From Bordetella parapertussis (lineage in GTDB: Bacteria > Pseudomonadota > Gammaproteobacteria > Burkholderiales > Burkholderiaceae_B), in contig CAMAYM010000083.1 in NCBI GenBank assembly GCA_945862495.1, positions 1 to 11,071 on the forward strand: a DNA stretch of 11,071 bases, given 5' to 3'. Under the pieces are notes generated by a model. It saw only the letters and a program-made list of their open reading frames with translations, did no database searches and had not been told where the DNA came from. The translations under genes were made by a program, and so were the position numbers. How positions within the stretch are numbered: the stretch's first letter is position 1; each line of letters opens with the position of its first letter. Below are positions 1-6,065 of this stretch, in pieces.

Positions 1-17
1 CTCCCATATTGATCCGA

Positions 18-355
18 TCATGACTTCAGCTTATTTAACGTGGAAGCCAAGCCCTCAGCCAAGGAATATTTTGGTCGCCAGCCTAGGCATTGAATCCTAC
101 TGATATCCGCTACACAAAGCATCGGTTCACAGGCGCGATAGGGCACAGCACCAAAATCTAAGGTCGTATATGCACCAGCAAGGTGTTTGGTGAGTTCCAC
201 GAAGTCTCTGATTGTTACAGCTTCACCCGAACCTACATCGATAGCGTCACTTGCTGCTGCAAAGCTAGCAGGCTTGTTAATGATGCATTTATAAGCACGT
301 AATATGTGGATAAATTCGCGCTTCTGATATCTGGCGATAAATACTAGGCGTGGTT
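18..355 (-). pseudogene. 3' remnant of an NAD-dependent epimerase/dehydratase gene
   Basis: Only the C-terminal third of an extended-SDR sugar epimerase is recognisable. The reading frame shows QKREFIHI, corresponding to the R-[ED]-F-x-x-V/I segment before the DD motif of the family, then DVGSGEAVTIRDF, then DFGAVPYRACEPMLCVADIS, and stops at 18-20. These blocks match, in order, the C-terminal part of the intact SDR at 1029-1937 (NVGTGKGTSLRTF, KFGALPYRKQDPMHCVA). The Rossmann glycine motif and the Tyr-xxx-Lys pair are absent, so it cannot be an active enzyme. The segment just after FIHI seems to lack the usual acidic DD, a further sign of decay. It is joined upstream to a wzx fragment. The stretch 241-360 is low in G+C (50 of 120 bases by hand count), unlike the GC-rich genes upstream. 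The upstream boundary is approximate. Confidence 0.75.
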
Positions 356-370
356 CGTTTCGTAAGTGTG

Positions 371-602
371 CAACCCCAGCATTGACAGCGCATGGAACAG
401 CGCGACTTGCTTGAGTGCGTATGCCACGAGCCCTAACTGCTCGAATCCTAGGTAACTTGCAATCCAGGCGCTGATGAGCACCGCGACAAACAGCTGTGTG
501 AGCTTGTCTGCTGCCAGCCAACCAGCTGACATTAGCAGCAAAGGCCCGCAAAAAGGGTCTGTTGCCGAGCAGCACTTGGAGCTTTACCCCGACCATCGTC
601 AT
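371..602 (-). pseudogene. wzx: 5' remnant of an O-antigen/EPS flippase gene (Wzx-like), frameshifted and truncated
   Basis: The start codon at 602 overlaps the stop of the upstream cupin gene as ATGA, so this was the next gene of the operon. The first about 29 codons read MTMVGVKLQVLLGNRPFLR and then NVSWLA. The family resemblance continues in the +1 frame as ADKLTQLFVAVLISAWIA, SYLGFEQLGLVAYAL and FHALSMLGL. This is the typical N-terminus of Wzx/MATE-like polysaccharide flippases, namely a cytoplasmic lead-in and first transmembrane helix followed by the A-x-YLG-x-E-x-x-G motif. The frame change falls at about 509-518. Resemblance ends near 371, after only about 75 residues of a protein that usually has 400-500 residues and 12-14 membrane helices. 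No functional flippase can come from this locus. The original frame stays open through to position 18, so a 194-codon chimeric reading frame exists. Confidence 0.72.
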
Positions 603-1039
603 CCGCCGGCGCGCTCTGCGTCGTCACCCGGCTCGATGCCAATTGGCGGATACGCGAGGGTATCGGCTGGGTCGTAACGGACGTCGGTGTAGGCCATCAA
701 TACGTAATCGCACTGGGCTACTCCCATCAGCGAGTGGGCGACGCGTGGATTGATGCGCACGGTGACCGGCGCTTGGTCGTCGAGTAGCAGCGAGGCGTGC
801 TCACCGGTGTCGACATGGCGCAGATTGAGGTACACCCGTCCATGAAGGAGCGTGAACCACTCCGTGGCGAGGTTGTGATAGTGGTTCGCGCGCGCTTGGC
901 CGGCAGTCCCCTTGATGACGTAGATCTCGCCGAATTGCTGTGACAGATCCGGCTCGAAGCCCGTCATGGTCTTCAGGAAGAAGCCTCGCGGATCGACGAT
1001 CTTGCGACGTTCTATGATTTGGTAAAGGTCAGTGTTCAT
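599..1039 (-). CDS. Cupin-type sugar-nucleotide epimerase (RmlC/CapF C-terminal-like)
   Basis: This gene encodes 146 residues, starting at the ATG at 1039 and overlapping the end of the upstream SDR gene by 11 bases. A longer in-frame extension to 1171 would lie wholly inside that SDR gene and shows no family features. The fold is a single-domain cupin: VDPRGFFLKTM (res 15-25), GEIYVIKG (37-44), then R50-x-x-H53-Y-H55 and E60-W-F, a histidine cluster followed by the strand LHGRVYLNL, and INPRVAHSL (96-104). The NHYH...EWF pattern is closest to the cupin domain of CapF/WbjC proteins, which epimerises C3 of a 4-keto sugar nucleotide, and it is also related to RmlC-type 3,5-epimerases. With rfbF, rfbG and an SDR next to it, the likely substrate is CDP-4-keto-6-deoxyglucose. 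A 3,4-ketoisomerase role (FdtA/QdtA-like) is a less likely alternative. The C-terminal tail after res 133 is acidic and Gly-rich, without recognisable function. Confidence 0.8.
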   Translation of the reverse strand: MNTDLYQIIERRKIVDPRGFFLKTMTGFEPDLSQQFGEIYVIKGTAGQARANHYHNLATEWFTLLHGRVYLNLRHVDTGEHASLLLDDQAPVTVRINPRVAHSLMGVAQCDYVLMAYTDVRYDPADTLAYPPIGIEPGDDAERAGG

Positions 1040-1937
1040 GGAGGGCTTGCACGGTACGTTCGACCGCGAGCGACAGGTCGGTGAATGGAAGGTCACCGAG
1101 CAGATTGAGAAGCTGGGCGTTGTGCGCGACGCAGTGCATTGGGTCCTGTTTACGGTAAGGCAACGCGCCAAATTTCAGCTTTGGCGCCAGTCCCTGACGC
1201 TCCAGTGCCTGAGCAGCCAGACCTATAAAGGTCCTGAGTGACGTGCCTTTGCCGGTACCCACATTGATTGTCCGTAATCCGGCAGATGACGCCACAGGTA
1301 AGGTGATCAGCCGGTTCAGAATCGCAATCAGGTCGTCGACGAACATGAAGTCGCGTAGCTGTTCGCCGCCGGTGAGCGGGATCTCCTCCCCATTCCGGGC
1401 TTTTCGGGCGATAAAGGGTATAAGTCGCTCTGCCGGTTCGCCGACGCCGAAAACGTTAAACAAACGTAGGAAAGTCAGCGGTACGATACCGTTGTACTGT
1501 CTCAGCGCGTAATGCAGCGTGGTTTTAGAGATTGCGTAAGGGGATTGGGGCTCCAAGCGAGCCGATTCGTCCAGAGGCTCGCTGGAATCCGCGTACTCGT
1601 AGGCTGTGCCAAAGAGCATTGTGTGCGCAGACAGGCCTTCCTCAGTCAAAGCTTCGACGAGGTTAAGCGCACCGATGGTATTCACCGCGAGCAGGTCCGC
1701 TAGAGTGCTGGTGTCTCGTGTGACACCCAGCGAGGCGAAGTTCACGACGTGGCTCGGGCGGACCTCGCGGATGACGTCTCGGACACTGTCCTTATCCCGT
1801 AGGTCTAGGGCGAGTGCGTCGGCTACCGCGTTGCGCCGGCCACTCACGGTCACGATCTCCATACCGGGGACGGCCGCACGGGCGAAGGCCTGGCCAAGGA
1901 ATCCATTCGCACCTGTAAGAAGTAGTCTGTTCGTCAT
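1029..1937 (-). CDS. NAD(P)-dependent epimerase/dehydratase (extended SDR), probable CDP-4-keto-6-deoxyhexose reductase
   Basis: The product has 302 residues from the ATG at 1937, 19 bases after the rfbG stop. An earlier in-frame ATG at 1991 would overlap rfbG and put 18 unrelated residues before the Rossmann motif, so 1937 is preferred. Visible motifs are TGANGFLG (G9, G12, G15) for cofactor binding, T111 in FGTAYEY, the catalytic Y134-xxx-K138 in SPYAISK, RLFNVFG (158-164), RDFMFVDD (195-202), NVGTGKGTS, and FGALPYR (256-262). The length and motif order are those of a complete extended SDR. Set between the CDP-glucose dehydratase and the cupin epimerase, it most likely reduces the C4 ketone of a CDP-6-deoxy-4-ketohexose; a pure epimerase role cannot be excluded. 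A second, broken copy of the same family lies at 18-355. The 3' end overlaps the cupin gene by 11 bases. Confidence 0.87.
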   Translation of the reverse strand: MTNRLLLTGANGFLGQAFARAAVPGMEIVTVSGRRNAVADALALDLRDKDSVRDVIREVRPSHVVNFASLGVTRDTSTLADLLAVNTIGALNLVEALTEEGLSAHTMLFGTAYEYADSSEPLDESARLEPQSPYAISKTTLHYALRQYNGIVPLTFLRLFNVFGVGEPAERLIPFIARKARNGEEIPLTGGEQLRDFMFVDDLIAILNRLITLPVASSAGLRTINVGTGKGTSLRTFIGLAAQALERQGLAPKLKFGALPYRKQDPMHCVAHNAQLLNLLGDLPFTDLSLAVERTVQALHEH

Positions 1938-1956
1938 CAATAGAGCATCCCGCGGG

Positions 1957-3027
1957 TCAGGCGTAGTGTTGGAAGGCATCGATCTGGGCAAGCGTACGAG
2001 CGCGCATGTCCGCGCCGGCGAGCCAGTCTCGGTGCCATTCGGTGATGCGGGTCAGTGCGGTTTCCAGTGACCAGCGCGGTGTCCAGTGCAGGCGCTGGCG
2101 CGCTTTGGAGATGTCCAGCTTCAGGAAGCTGGCCTCGTGCGGATGGTCGCCGGGCTGCAAGGACCAAGTTGCCCCTTGACTCCAATTCTCACAGAGGTGC
2201 TCGACAATCCATTGCACGGGACGGGCATCCTCGTCACGGGGGCCGAAGTTCCAGCCTTCGGCGTCGGCCTGGCCGTGTTCGTAAAGGCGCTCGGCCAGCA
2301 GCAGATAGCCAGAAAGCGGTTCCAGCACATGCTGCCACGGGCGGATCGCGTGTGGGTTGCGGATCAGCACGGGTTCGCGCTTTTCCAGCGCGCGCAGGAT
2401 GTCGGGCACCAGGCGGTCAGCCGCCCAGTCGCCGCCACCTATCACGTTGCCTGCACGGGCAGTTGCCATCGCGATGCCGGCATCCTTCAAGAAGGACCTG
2501 CGGTAGGCGCTGCTGACCAGTTCTGCGCAGCCCTTGCTGTTGGAGTAGGGGTCGTGACCGCCCATCGGTTCGTCTTCGCGGTAGCCCCAGACCCACTCGC
2601 GGTTCTCGTAGCATTTGTCCGTCGTGATGTTGACGATGGCGCGCACCGAGCCGGCGTGACGCGCGGCTTCCAGCACATGGACCGTACCCATCACATTGGT
2701 GGCGTAGGTCTCGATCGGCTGCTGATACGACAGGCGTACCAGTGGCTGGGCGGCCATGTGGATGACGATTTCCGGCTGGAATTCGTGCACCAGCGACTGT
2801 ATGGCTGCGTAGTCCCGGATGTCGGCGATTCGGTGCTCCATCCCCTCGGCGACTTTGGCTACCTTGAACAGGGCTGGTTCGGTCGGGGGCTCAAGTGCCA
2901 CGCCGCGGATGACAGCCCCCATGGACTGCAGCCACAGACTGAGCCAGCTGCCCTTGAAACCGGTGTGGCCCGTCAGCAGGACCCGCTTGCCTTGCCAGAA
3001 TGCAGGGTTGGTTTGCAGGTGAGTCAT
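1957..3027 (-). CDS. rfbG: CDP-glucose 4,6-dehydratase
   Basis: RfbG (DdhB) converts CDP-D-glucose to CDP-4-dehydro-6-deoxy-D-glucose, a cytosolic NAD-dependent step feeding deoxyhexoses of O-antigen or EPS. The 356-residue product has the family's normal length and characteristic signatures: FWQGKRVLLTGHTGFKGSWL with the Rossmann glycines G20, G23 and G26, HMAAQPLVR (90-98), NITTDKCYEN (133-142) and the catalytic Y161-SNS-K165, then GNVIGGGDWA and the RPWQHVLEPL block that is typical of this enzyme. The start at 3027 is chosen because the family begins just before FWQGK; an upstream extension to 3093 would overlap rfbF. Only one base separates the rfbF stop from this ATG (TGAAATG), so the two are probably translationally coupled and co-transcribed. 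Confidence 0.96.
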   Translation of the reverse strand: MTHLQTNPAFWQGKRVLLTGHTGFKGSWLSLWLQSMGAVIRGVALEPPTEPALFKVAKVAEGMEHRIADIRDYAAIQSLVHEFQPEIVIHMAAQPLVRLSYQQPIETYATNVMGTVHVLEAARHAGSVRAIVNITTDKCYENREWVWGYREDEPMGGHDPYSNSKGCAELVSSAYRRSFLKDAGIAMATARAGNVIGGGDWAADRLVPDILRALEKREPVLIRNPHAIRPWQHVLEPLSGYLLLAERLYEHGQADAEGWNFGPRDEDARPVQWIVEHLCENWSQGATWSLQPGDHPHEASFLKLDISKARQRLHWTPRWSLETALTRITEWHRDWLAGADMRARTLAQIDAFQHYA

Positions 3028-3028
3028 T

Positions 3029-3802
3029 TCAATCCCACTTTTTCCAAGGAGCCTTGCCACTGGTCCAGAGTTCTTCCAGCAGGTGCTTGTCACGCAGGGT
3101 GTCCATTGGTTGCCAGAAGCCGTGGTGTTCGTAGGCCATCAGCTTGCCCTCGGCCGCCAGATTCATCAGGGGTTCTTGCTCCCAGGTCGTGGCGTCGTCT
3201 TTGATGTAGTTCAGCACTTCAGGTGAAAGCACAAAGAATCCACCATTGATCATGGCGCCGTCACCCTTGGGCTTTTCTGTAAAGCTGTGAACTTGTTGCG
3301 CGCGGATGTCGAGTGCGCCAAAACGCCCAGGGGGGTAGGTGGCGGTTAGGGTAGCGGCCTTGCCATGCGATTTGTGAAATTCGATGGTGGCACTGATATC
3401 GATGTCACCCACGCCGTCACCATAGGTGAAGCAAAAGGCTTCGTCGTTACGGACATAGTCGGCCACACGCTTTAGTCGTCCACCCGTCATGGAGTTGTCG
3501 CCTGTATCGACCAGCGTGACATTCCAAGGCTCAGCACGCTTGTGGTGAACTTCCATTCGATTACTGCGCATGTCAAAAGTGACGTCGGACATGTGCAGGA
3601 AGTAGTTGGCAAAGTATTCCTTGATGACATAGCCCTTGTAGCCACAGCAGATCACGAAGTCGTTGACGCCGTGCTGCGAGTACATCTTCATGATGTGCCA
3701 TAGAATGGGGCGACCGCCGATTTCAACCATAGGCTTGGGGCGTAACGAGGTTTCTTCACTCAAACGCGTACCCAAACCACCTGCAAGAATCACTGCCTTC
3801 AT
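3029..3802 (-). CDS. rfbF: Glucose-1-phosphate cytidylyltransferase
   Basis: RfbF (DdhA) makes CDP-glucose from CTP and glucose-1-phosphate, the entry step of the CDP-deoxyhexose branch. The 257-residue product has the length usual for the family and matches along its whole extent: MKAVILAGGLGTRLSEET with the nucleotide-binding G8-G9-x-G11-T12-R13, RPKPMVEIGG with K23, the acidic YGDGVGDID (127-135), ATYPPGRFGAL, FTEKP (174-178), INGGFFV, and FWQPMDTLRDKHLLE near the C-terminus. The ATG at 3802 has a GAGG Shine-Dalgarno element about 8 bases upstream. It is preceded by the 97-base gap after gmd, the largest gap inside the operon, and is followed after one base by rfbG. Confidence 0.97.
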   Translation of the reverse strand: MKAVILAGGLGTRLSEETSLRPKPMVEIGGRPILWHIMKMYSQHGVNDFVICCGYKGYVIKEYFANYFLHMSDVTFDMRSNRMEVHHKRAEPWNVTLVDTGDNSMTGGRLKRVADYVRNDEAFCFTYGDGVGDIDISATIEFHKSHGKAATLTATYPPGRFGALDIRAQQVHSFTEKPKGDGAMINGGFFVLSPEVLNYIKDDATTWEQEPLMNLAAEGKLMAYEHHGFWQPMDTLRDKHLLEELWTSGKAPWKKWD

Positions 3803-3900
3803 AAAATTAACCTCGAAATGAATTGGACCGATGCCGAGGAGACAACTGCATTTTTAAGTAGTCCATGTTGCACGTAACCATAGGGTGTCGGATTAGGCAT
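3799..3900 (-). other. Small open frame of 33 codons filling the gmd-rfbF gap (possible leader or gene remnant)
   Basis: An ATG at 3900, two bases after the gmd stop, opens a frame that runs through the whole gap and stops with TGA overlapping the rfbF start (ATGA). The predicted peptide begins MPNPTPYGYVQHGLLKNAVV and ends with ISRLIL. I do not recognise it. The LLKNAV...RLI style is vaguely like the first residues of a membrane protein gene, which would make it a remnant of something deleted between the two modules. A frame of this length can remain open by chance, and no clear Shine-Dalgarno precedes the ATG, so confidence as a real gene is low. Confidence 0.2.
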
Positions 3901-3902
3901 CG

Positions 3903-5039
3903 TTATTCGATACTAACGCTGACCGAGTAGCCATTGGCCTTGAGCAGGGCATGCCGCTTGGCTTCTTCCAGGTCGTGGCTGACCATCTCGGCGCACATTT
4001 CCTGAACGGTAATCTCGCGCACCCAGCCCAGTTTTGCTTTGGCCTTACTCGGATCTCCCAGCAGGGTTTCGACTTCGGTCGGGCGGAAGTAGCGTGGGTC
4101 GATCTTGACGATGACCTGGCCGGGCTTGAGCGCCGGGGCCCTGTCGCCCGTGATGCTGTCGATGATGGCGACTTCGTCCAAGCCTTGACCTTCGAAGCGC
4201 AGCTTGATTCCCAGTTCAGCTGCTGACCATTCAATGAATTGGCGTACGCTGTATTGCACGCCAGTGGCGATCACGAAGTCCTCGGGCTGGTCTTGCTGCA
4301 GCATCATCCACTGCATGCGCACATAGTCTTTGGCATGGCCCCAGTCACGCAGCGCATCCATATTGCCCATGTACAGGCAGTCTTCGAGGCCCTGCGCGAT
4401 GTTGGCCAGGCCACGCGTGATCTTGCGCGTGACGAAGGTCTCGCCGCGGCGCGGGCTCTCGTGATTGAACAAGATGCCGTTACAGGCGTACATGCCGTAG
4501 GCCTCGCGGTAGTTGACCGTGATCCAGTAGGCGTACAGCTTGGCCACGGCGTAGGGGCTGCGTGGGTAGAACGGCGTGGTTTCCTTTTGTGGGATTTCTT
4601 GCACCAAGCCGTACAGCTCGCTGGTACTGGCTTGATAGAAGCGCGTCTTTTTCTCAAGGCCCAATATGCGAATGGCTTCAAGGATGCGGAGCGTGCCAAT
4701 GCCGTCAACGTCGGCCGTGTATTCAGGGCTTTCGAACGACACGGCCACATGGCTCATGGCGCCCAGGTTATAGATTTCGTCGGGCTGAGTTTCTTGGATG
4801 ATGCGCACCAAGTTGCTGGTGTCGCTCAGGTCGCCGTAATGCAACTTGAAGTTAGCGTTGTCCACATGCGGATCTTGGTAGATGTGGTCCACGCGCTGGG
4901 TATTGAAACTGCTAGCACGGCGCTTGATGCCGTGAACGACATAGCCTTTTTCCAGAAGAAATTCAGCGAGGTAAGAGCCGTCTTGGCCTGTGATGCCGGT
5001 GATTAGGGCTACTTTTGGAGCGACTTTAGGTTGGTTCAT
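3903..5039 (-). CDS. gmd: GDP-mannose 4,6-dehydratase
   Basis: Gmd converts GDP-D-mannose to GDP-4-dehydro-6-deoxy-D-mannose, the first committed step to GDP-L-fucose, using tightly bound NADP. The 378-residue protein shows ALITGITGQDGSYLAEFLL with the glycines G15, G18 and G21, KRRASSFNTQRVDHIY, HYGDLSDTSNL, the catalytic TSELYG (139-144) with Y163-xxx-K167 in SPYAVAKLYAYW, LFNHESPRRGETFVTRKI, RDWGHAKDYV and the C-terminal DPRYFRPTEVETLLGDPSKA. All are diagnostic of Gmd rather than of related dehydratases. The ATG at 5039 lacks a clear Shine-Dalgarno; the bases upstream are CCCCGAACCT, directly preceded by a palindromic repeat (5052-5080). The gene order manC-fcl-gmd is the reverse of the gmd-fcl order common in enterobacteria. 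Confidence 0.97.
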   Translation of the reverse strand: MNQPKVAPKVALITGITGQDGSYLAEFLLEKGYVVHGIKRRASSFNTQRVDHIYQDPHVDNANFKLHYGDLSDTSNLVRIIQETQPDEIYNLGAMSHVAVSFESPEYTADVDGIGTLRILEAIRILGLEKKTRFYQASTSELYGLVQEIPQKETTPFYPRSPYAVAKLYAYWITVNYREAYGMYACNGILFNHESPRRGETFVTRKITRGLANIAQGLEDCLYMGNMDALRDWGHAKDYVRMQWMMLQQDQPEDFVIATGVQYSVRQFIEWSAAELGIKLRFEGQGLDEVAIIDSITGDRAPALKPGQVIVKIDPRYFRPTEVETLLGDPSKAKAKLGWVREITVQEMCAEMVSHDLEEAKRHALLKANGYSVSVSIE

Positions 5040-5051
5040 AGGTTCGGGGAT

Positions 5052-5080
5052 GGATTGCTTCGCTACGCTCGCAATGACGG
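5052..5080. repeat. Short imperfect palindromic repeat, copy 1 (fcl-gmd gap)
   Basis: The plus strand shows GGATTGCTTC followed by GCTACGCTCGCAATGACGG. The ends ATTGC and GCAAT are inverted. The copy occupies most of the 48-base gap between the fcl stop (5088) and the gmd start (5039), ending 12 bases upstream of the gmd ATG. Two further copies with the same ends lie at 6997-7032 and 7890-7919, all in the same orientation. The family resembles widespread GTCATTGCGAG...GCAATCC elements of bacterial genomes. Confidence 0.85.
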
Positions 5081-5087
5081 CAGTCGG

Positions 5088-6065
5088 CTAACAAGAACGT
5101 TCAGAATTTTGAAAATCGGCGTAGGCTTTGGCCAGGCCTGTCGACAGGCGCTCTTGGGCATGCCAGCCAAGGCTGTTCAAGCGACTGCTGTCCATCCATT
5201 TGCGGGGCGCGCCGTCGGGTTTGGTGGTGTCAAATTCGATCTGCCCGGCATAGCCCACTACTTGGGCAATCGTTTGGGCCACTTCTGCAATGGTCACGTC
5301 AGAGCCGCTGCCTACGTTGATGTGACCCTGCATCGGTTGGGTGTGTTGCAGATACAGCGCCTGGGGCAGTTGCATGACGTGCACGCTGGCGGCCGCCATG
5401 TCATCCACATACAAAAATTCGCGGCGTGGTGTGCCCGTGCCCCAAATGGCCACACTGGGGGCATGTGTCACTTTGGCTTCGTGAAAGCGGCGGATGAGTG
5501 CCGGAATCACATGGCTGTTTTCGGGGTGGTAGTTGTCGCCCGGGCCATACAAGTTGGTGGGCATGACGCTGCGGTAGTCCACGCCGTGGCTGGTGCCGTA
5601 CTGGCGGTTGTAGCTTTCGCAGAGTTTGATGCCGGCAATCTTGGCCACTGCATAGGGCTCGTTGGTGGGTTCGAGTGCGCCCGTCAGCAGGGCTTCTTCG
5701 GCCATGGGCTGGGGGGACAGCTTGGGGTAGATGCAGCTGGAGCCCAAAAACAACAGCTTTTTAACGCCGTTTTGAAATGCAGCCTGTATGACGTTGGCCT
5801 GCACCATGAGGTTGTCATAAATGAATTCAGCGGGGTAAGTGTTGTTGGCATAAATGCCGCCCACCTTGGCCGCCGCCATGTAAACCTGATCGGGCTTTTC
5901 TTGTTCAAAAAACGCGTTGACTCCGGCTTGGTTGCACAAATCGAGCTCAGCATGGGTTCGGCTGACAATGAGCTCCGCGGGGTGGCCTTGCGCCAACAGT
6001 TGGCGCACGATGGCGCTGCCGACCATGCCGCGGTGACCGGCCACATAAATTTTGTGGGTCTTCAT
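5088..6065 (-). CDS. fcl: GDP-L-fucose synthase
   Basis: Fcl (WcaG) is a bifunctional 3,5-epimerase and NADPH-dependent 4-reductase that converts the Gmd product to GDP-L-fucose. The 325-residue protein has the family's usual length and signatures: IYVAGHRGMVGSAI with the Rossmann glycines, AAAKVGGIYANN (64-75), LGSSCIYP (107-114) with the catalytic Ser/Cys, NEPYAVAKIAG with Y138 and K142, MPTNLYGPGDNYHPENSHVI with the catalytic His185, and REFLYVDDMA. Its ATG at 6065 overlaps the manC stop as ATGA, so it is translationally coupled to manC. It ends 48 bases before gmd, with a palindromic repeat in that gap. The last residues (NSERSC) are beyond the conserved domain. Confidence 0.97.
   Translation of the reverse strand: MKTHKIYVAGHRGMVGSAIVRQLLAQGHPAELIVSRTHAELDLCNQAGVNAFFEQEKPDQVYMAAAKVGGIYANNTYPAEFIYDNLMVQANVIQAAFQNGVKKLLFLGSSCIYPKLSPQPMAEEALLTGALEPTNEPYAVAKIAGIKLCESYNRQYGTSHGVDYRSVMPTNLYGPGDNYHPENSHVIPALIRRFHEAKVTHAPSVAIWGTGTPRREFLYVDDMAAASVHVMQLPQALYLQHTQPMQGHINVGSGSDVTIAEVAQTIAQVVGYAGQIEFDTTKPDGAPRKWMDSSRLNSLGWHAQERLSTGLAKAYADFQNSERSC

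Noticed and set aside
1..17. Possible start of a further minus-strand gene at the ATG at position 7
   Set aside because: Only two codons lie inside the window, and no clear ribosome binding site supports it.
2086..3204. Long plus-strand frame of 372 codons antisense to rfbG
   Set aside because: It mirrors a certain rfbG gene on the other strand in GC-rich DNA and its translation shows no family motifs.
1957..3802. 3,6-dideoxyhexose (paratose, abequose, tyvelose) pathway
   Set aside because: rfbF and rfbG are present, but the required RfbH-type dehydrase is not in the window; the following genes are an SDR and a cupin.
4239..5006. Plus-strand frame of 255 codons antisense to gmd
   Set aside because: It is a shadow of gmd with no recognisable domain.
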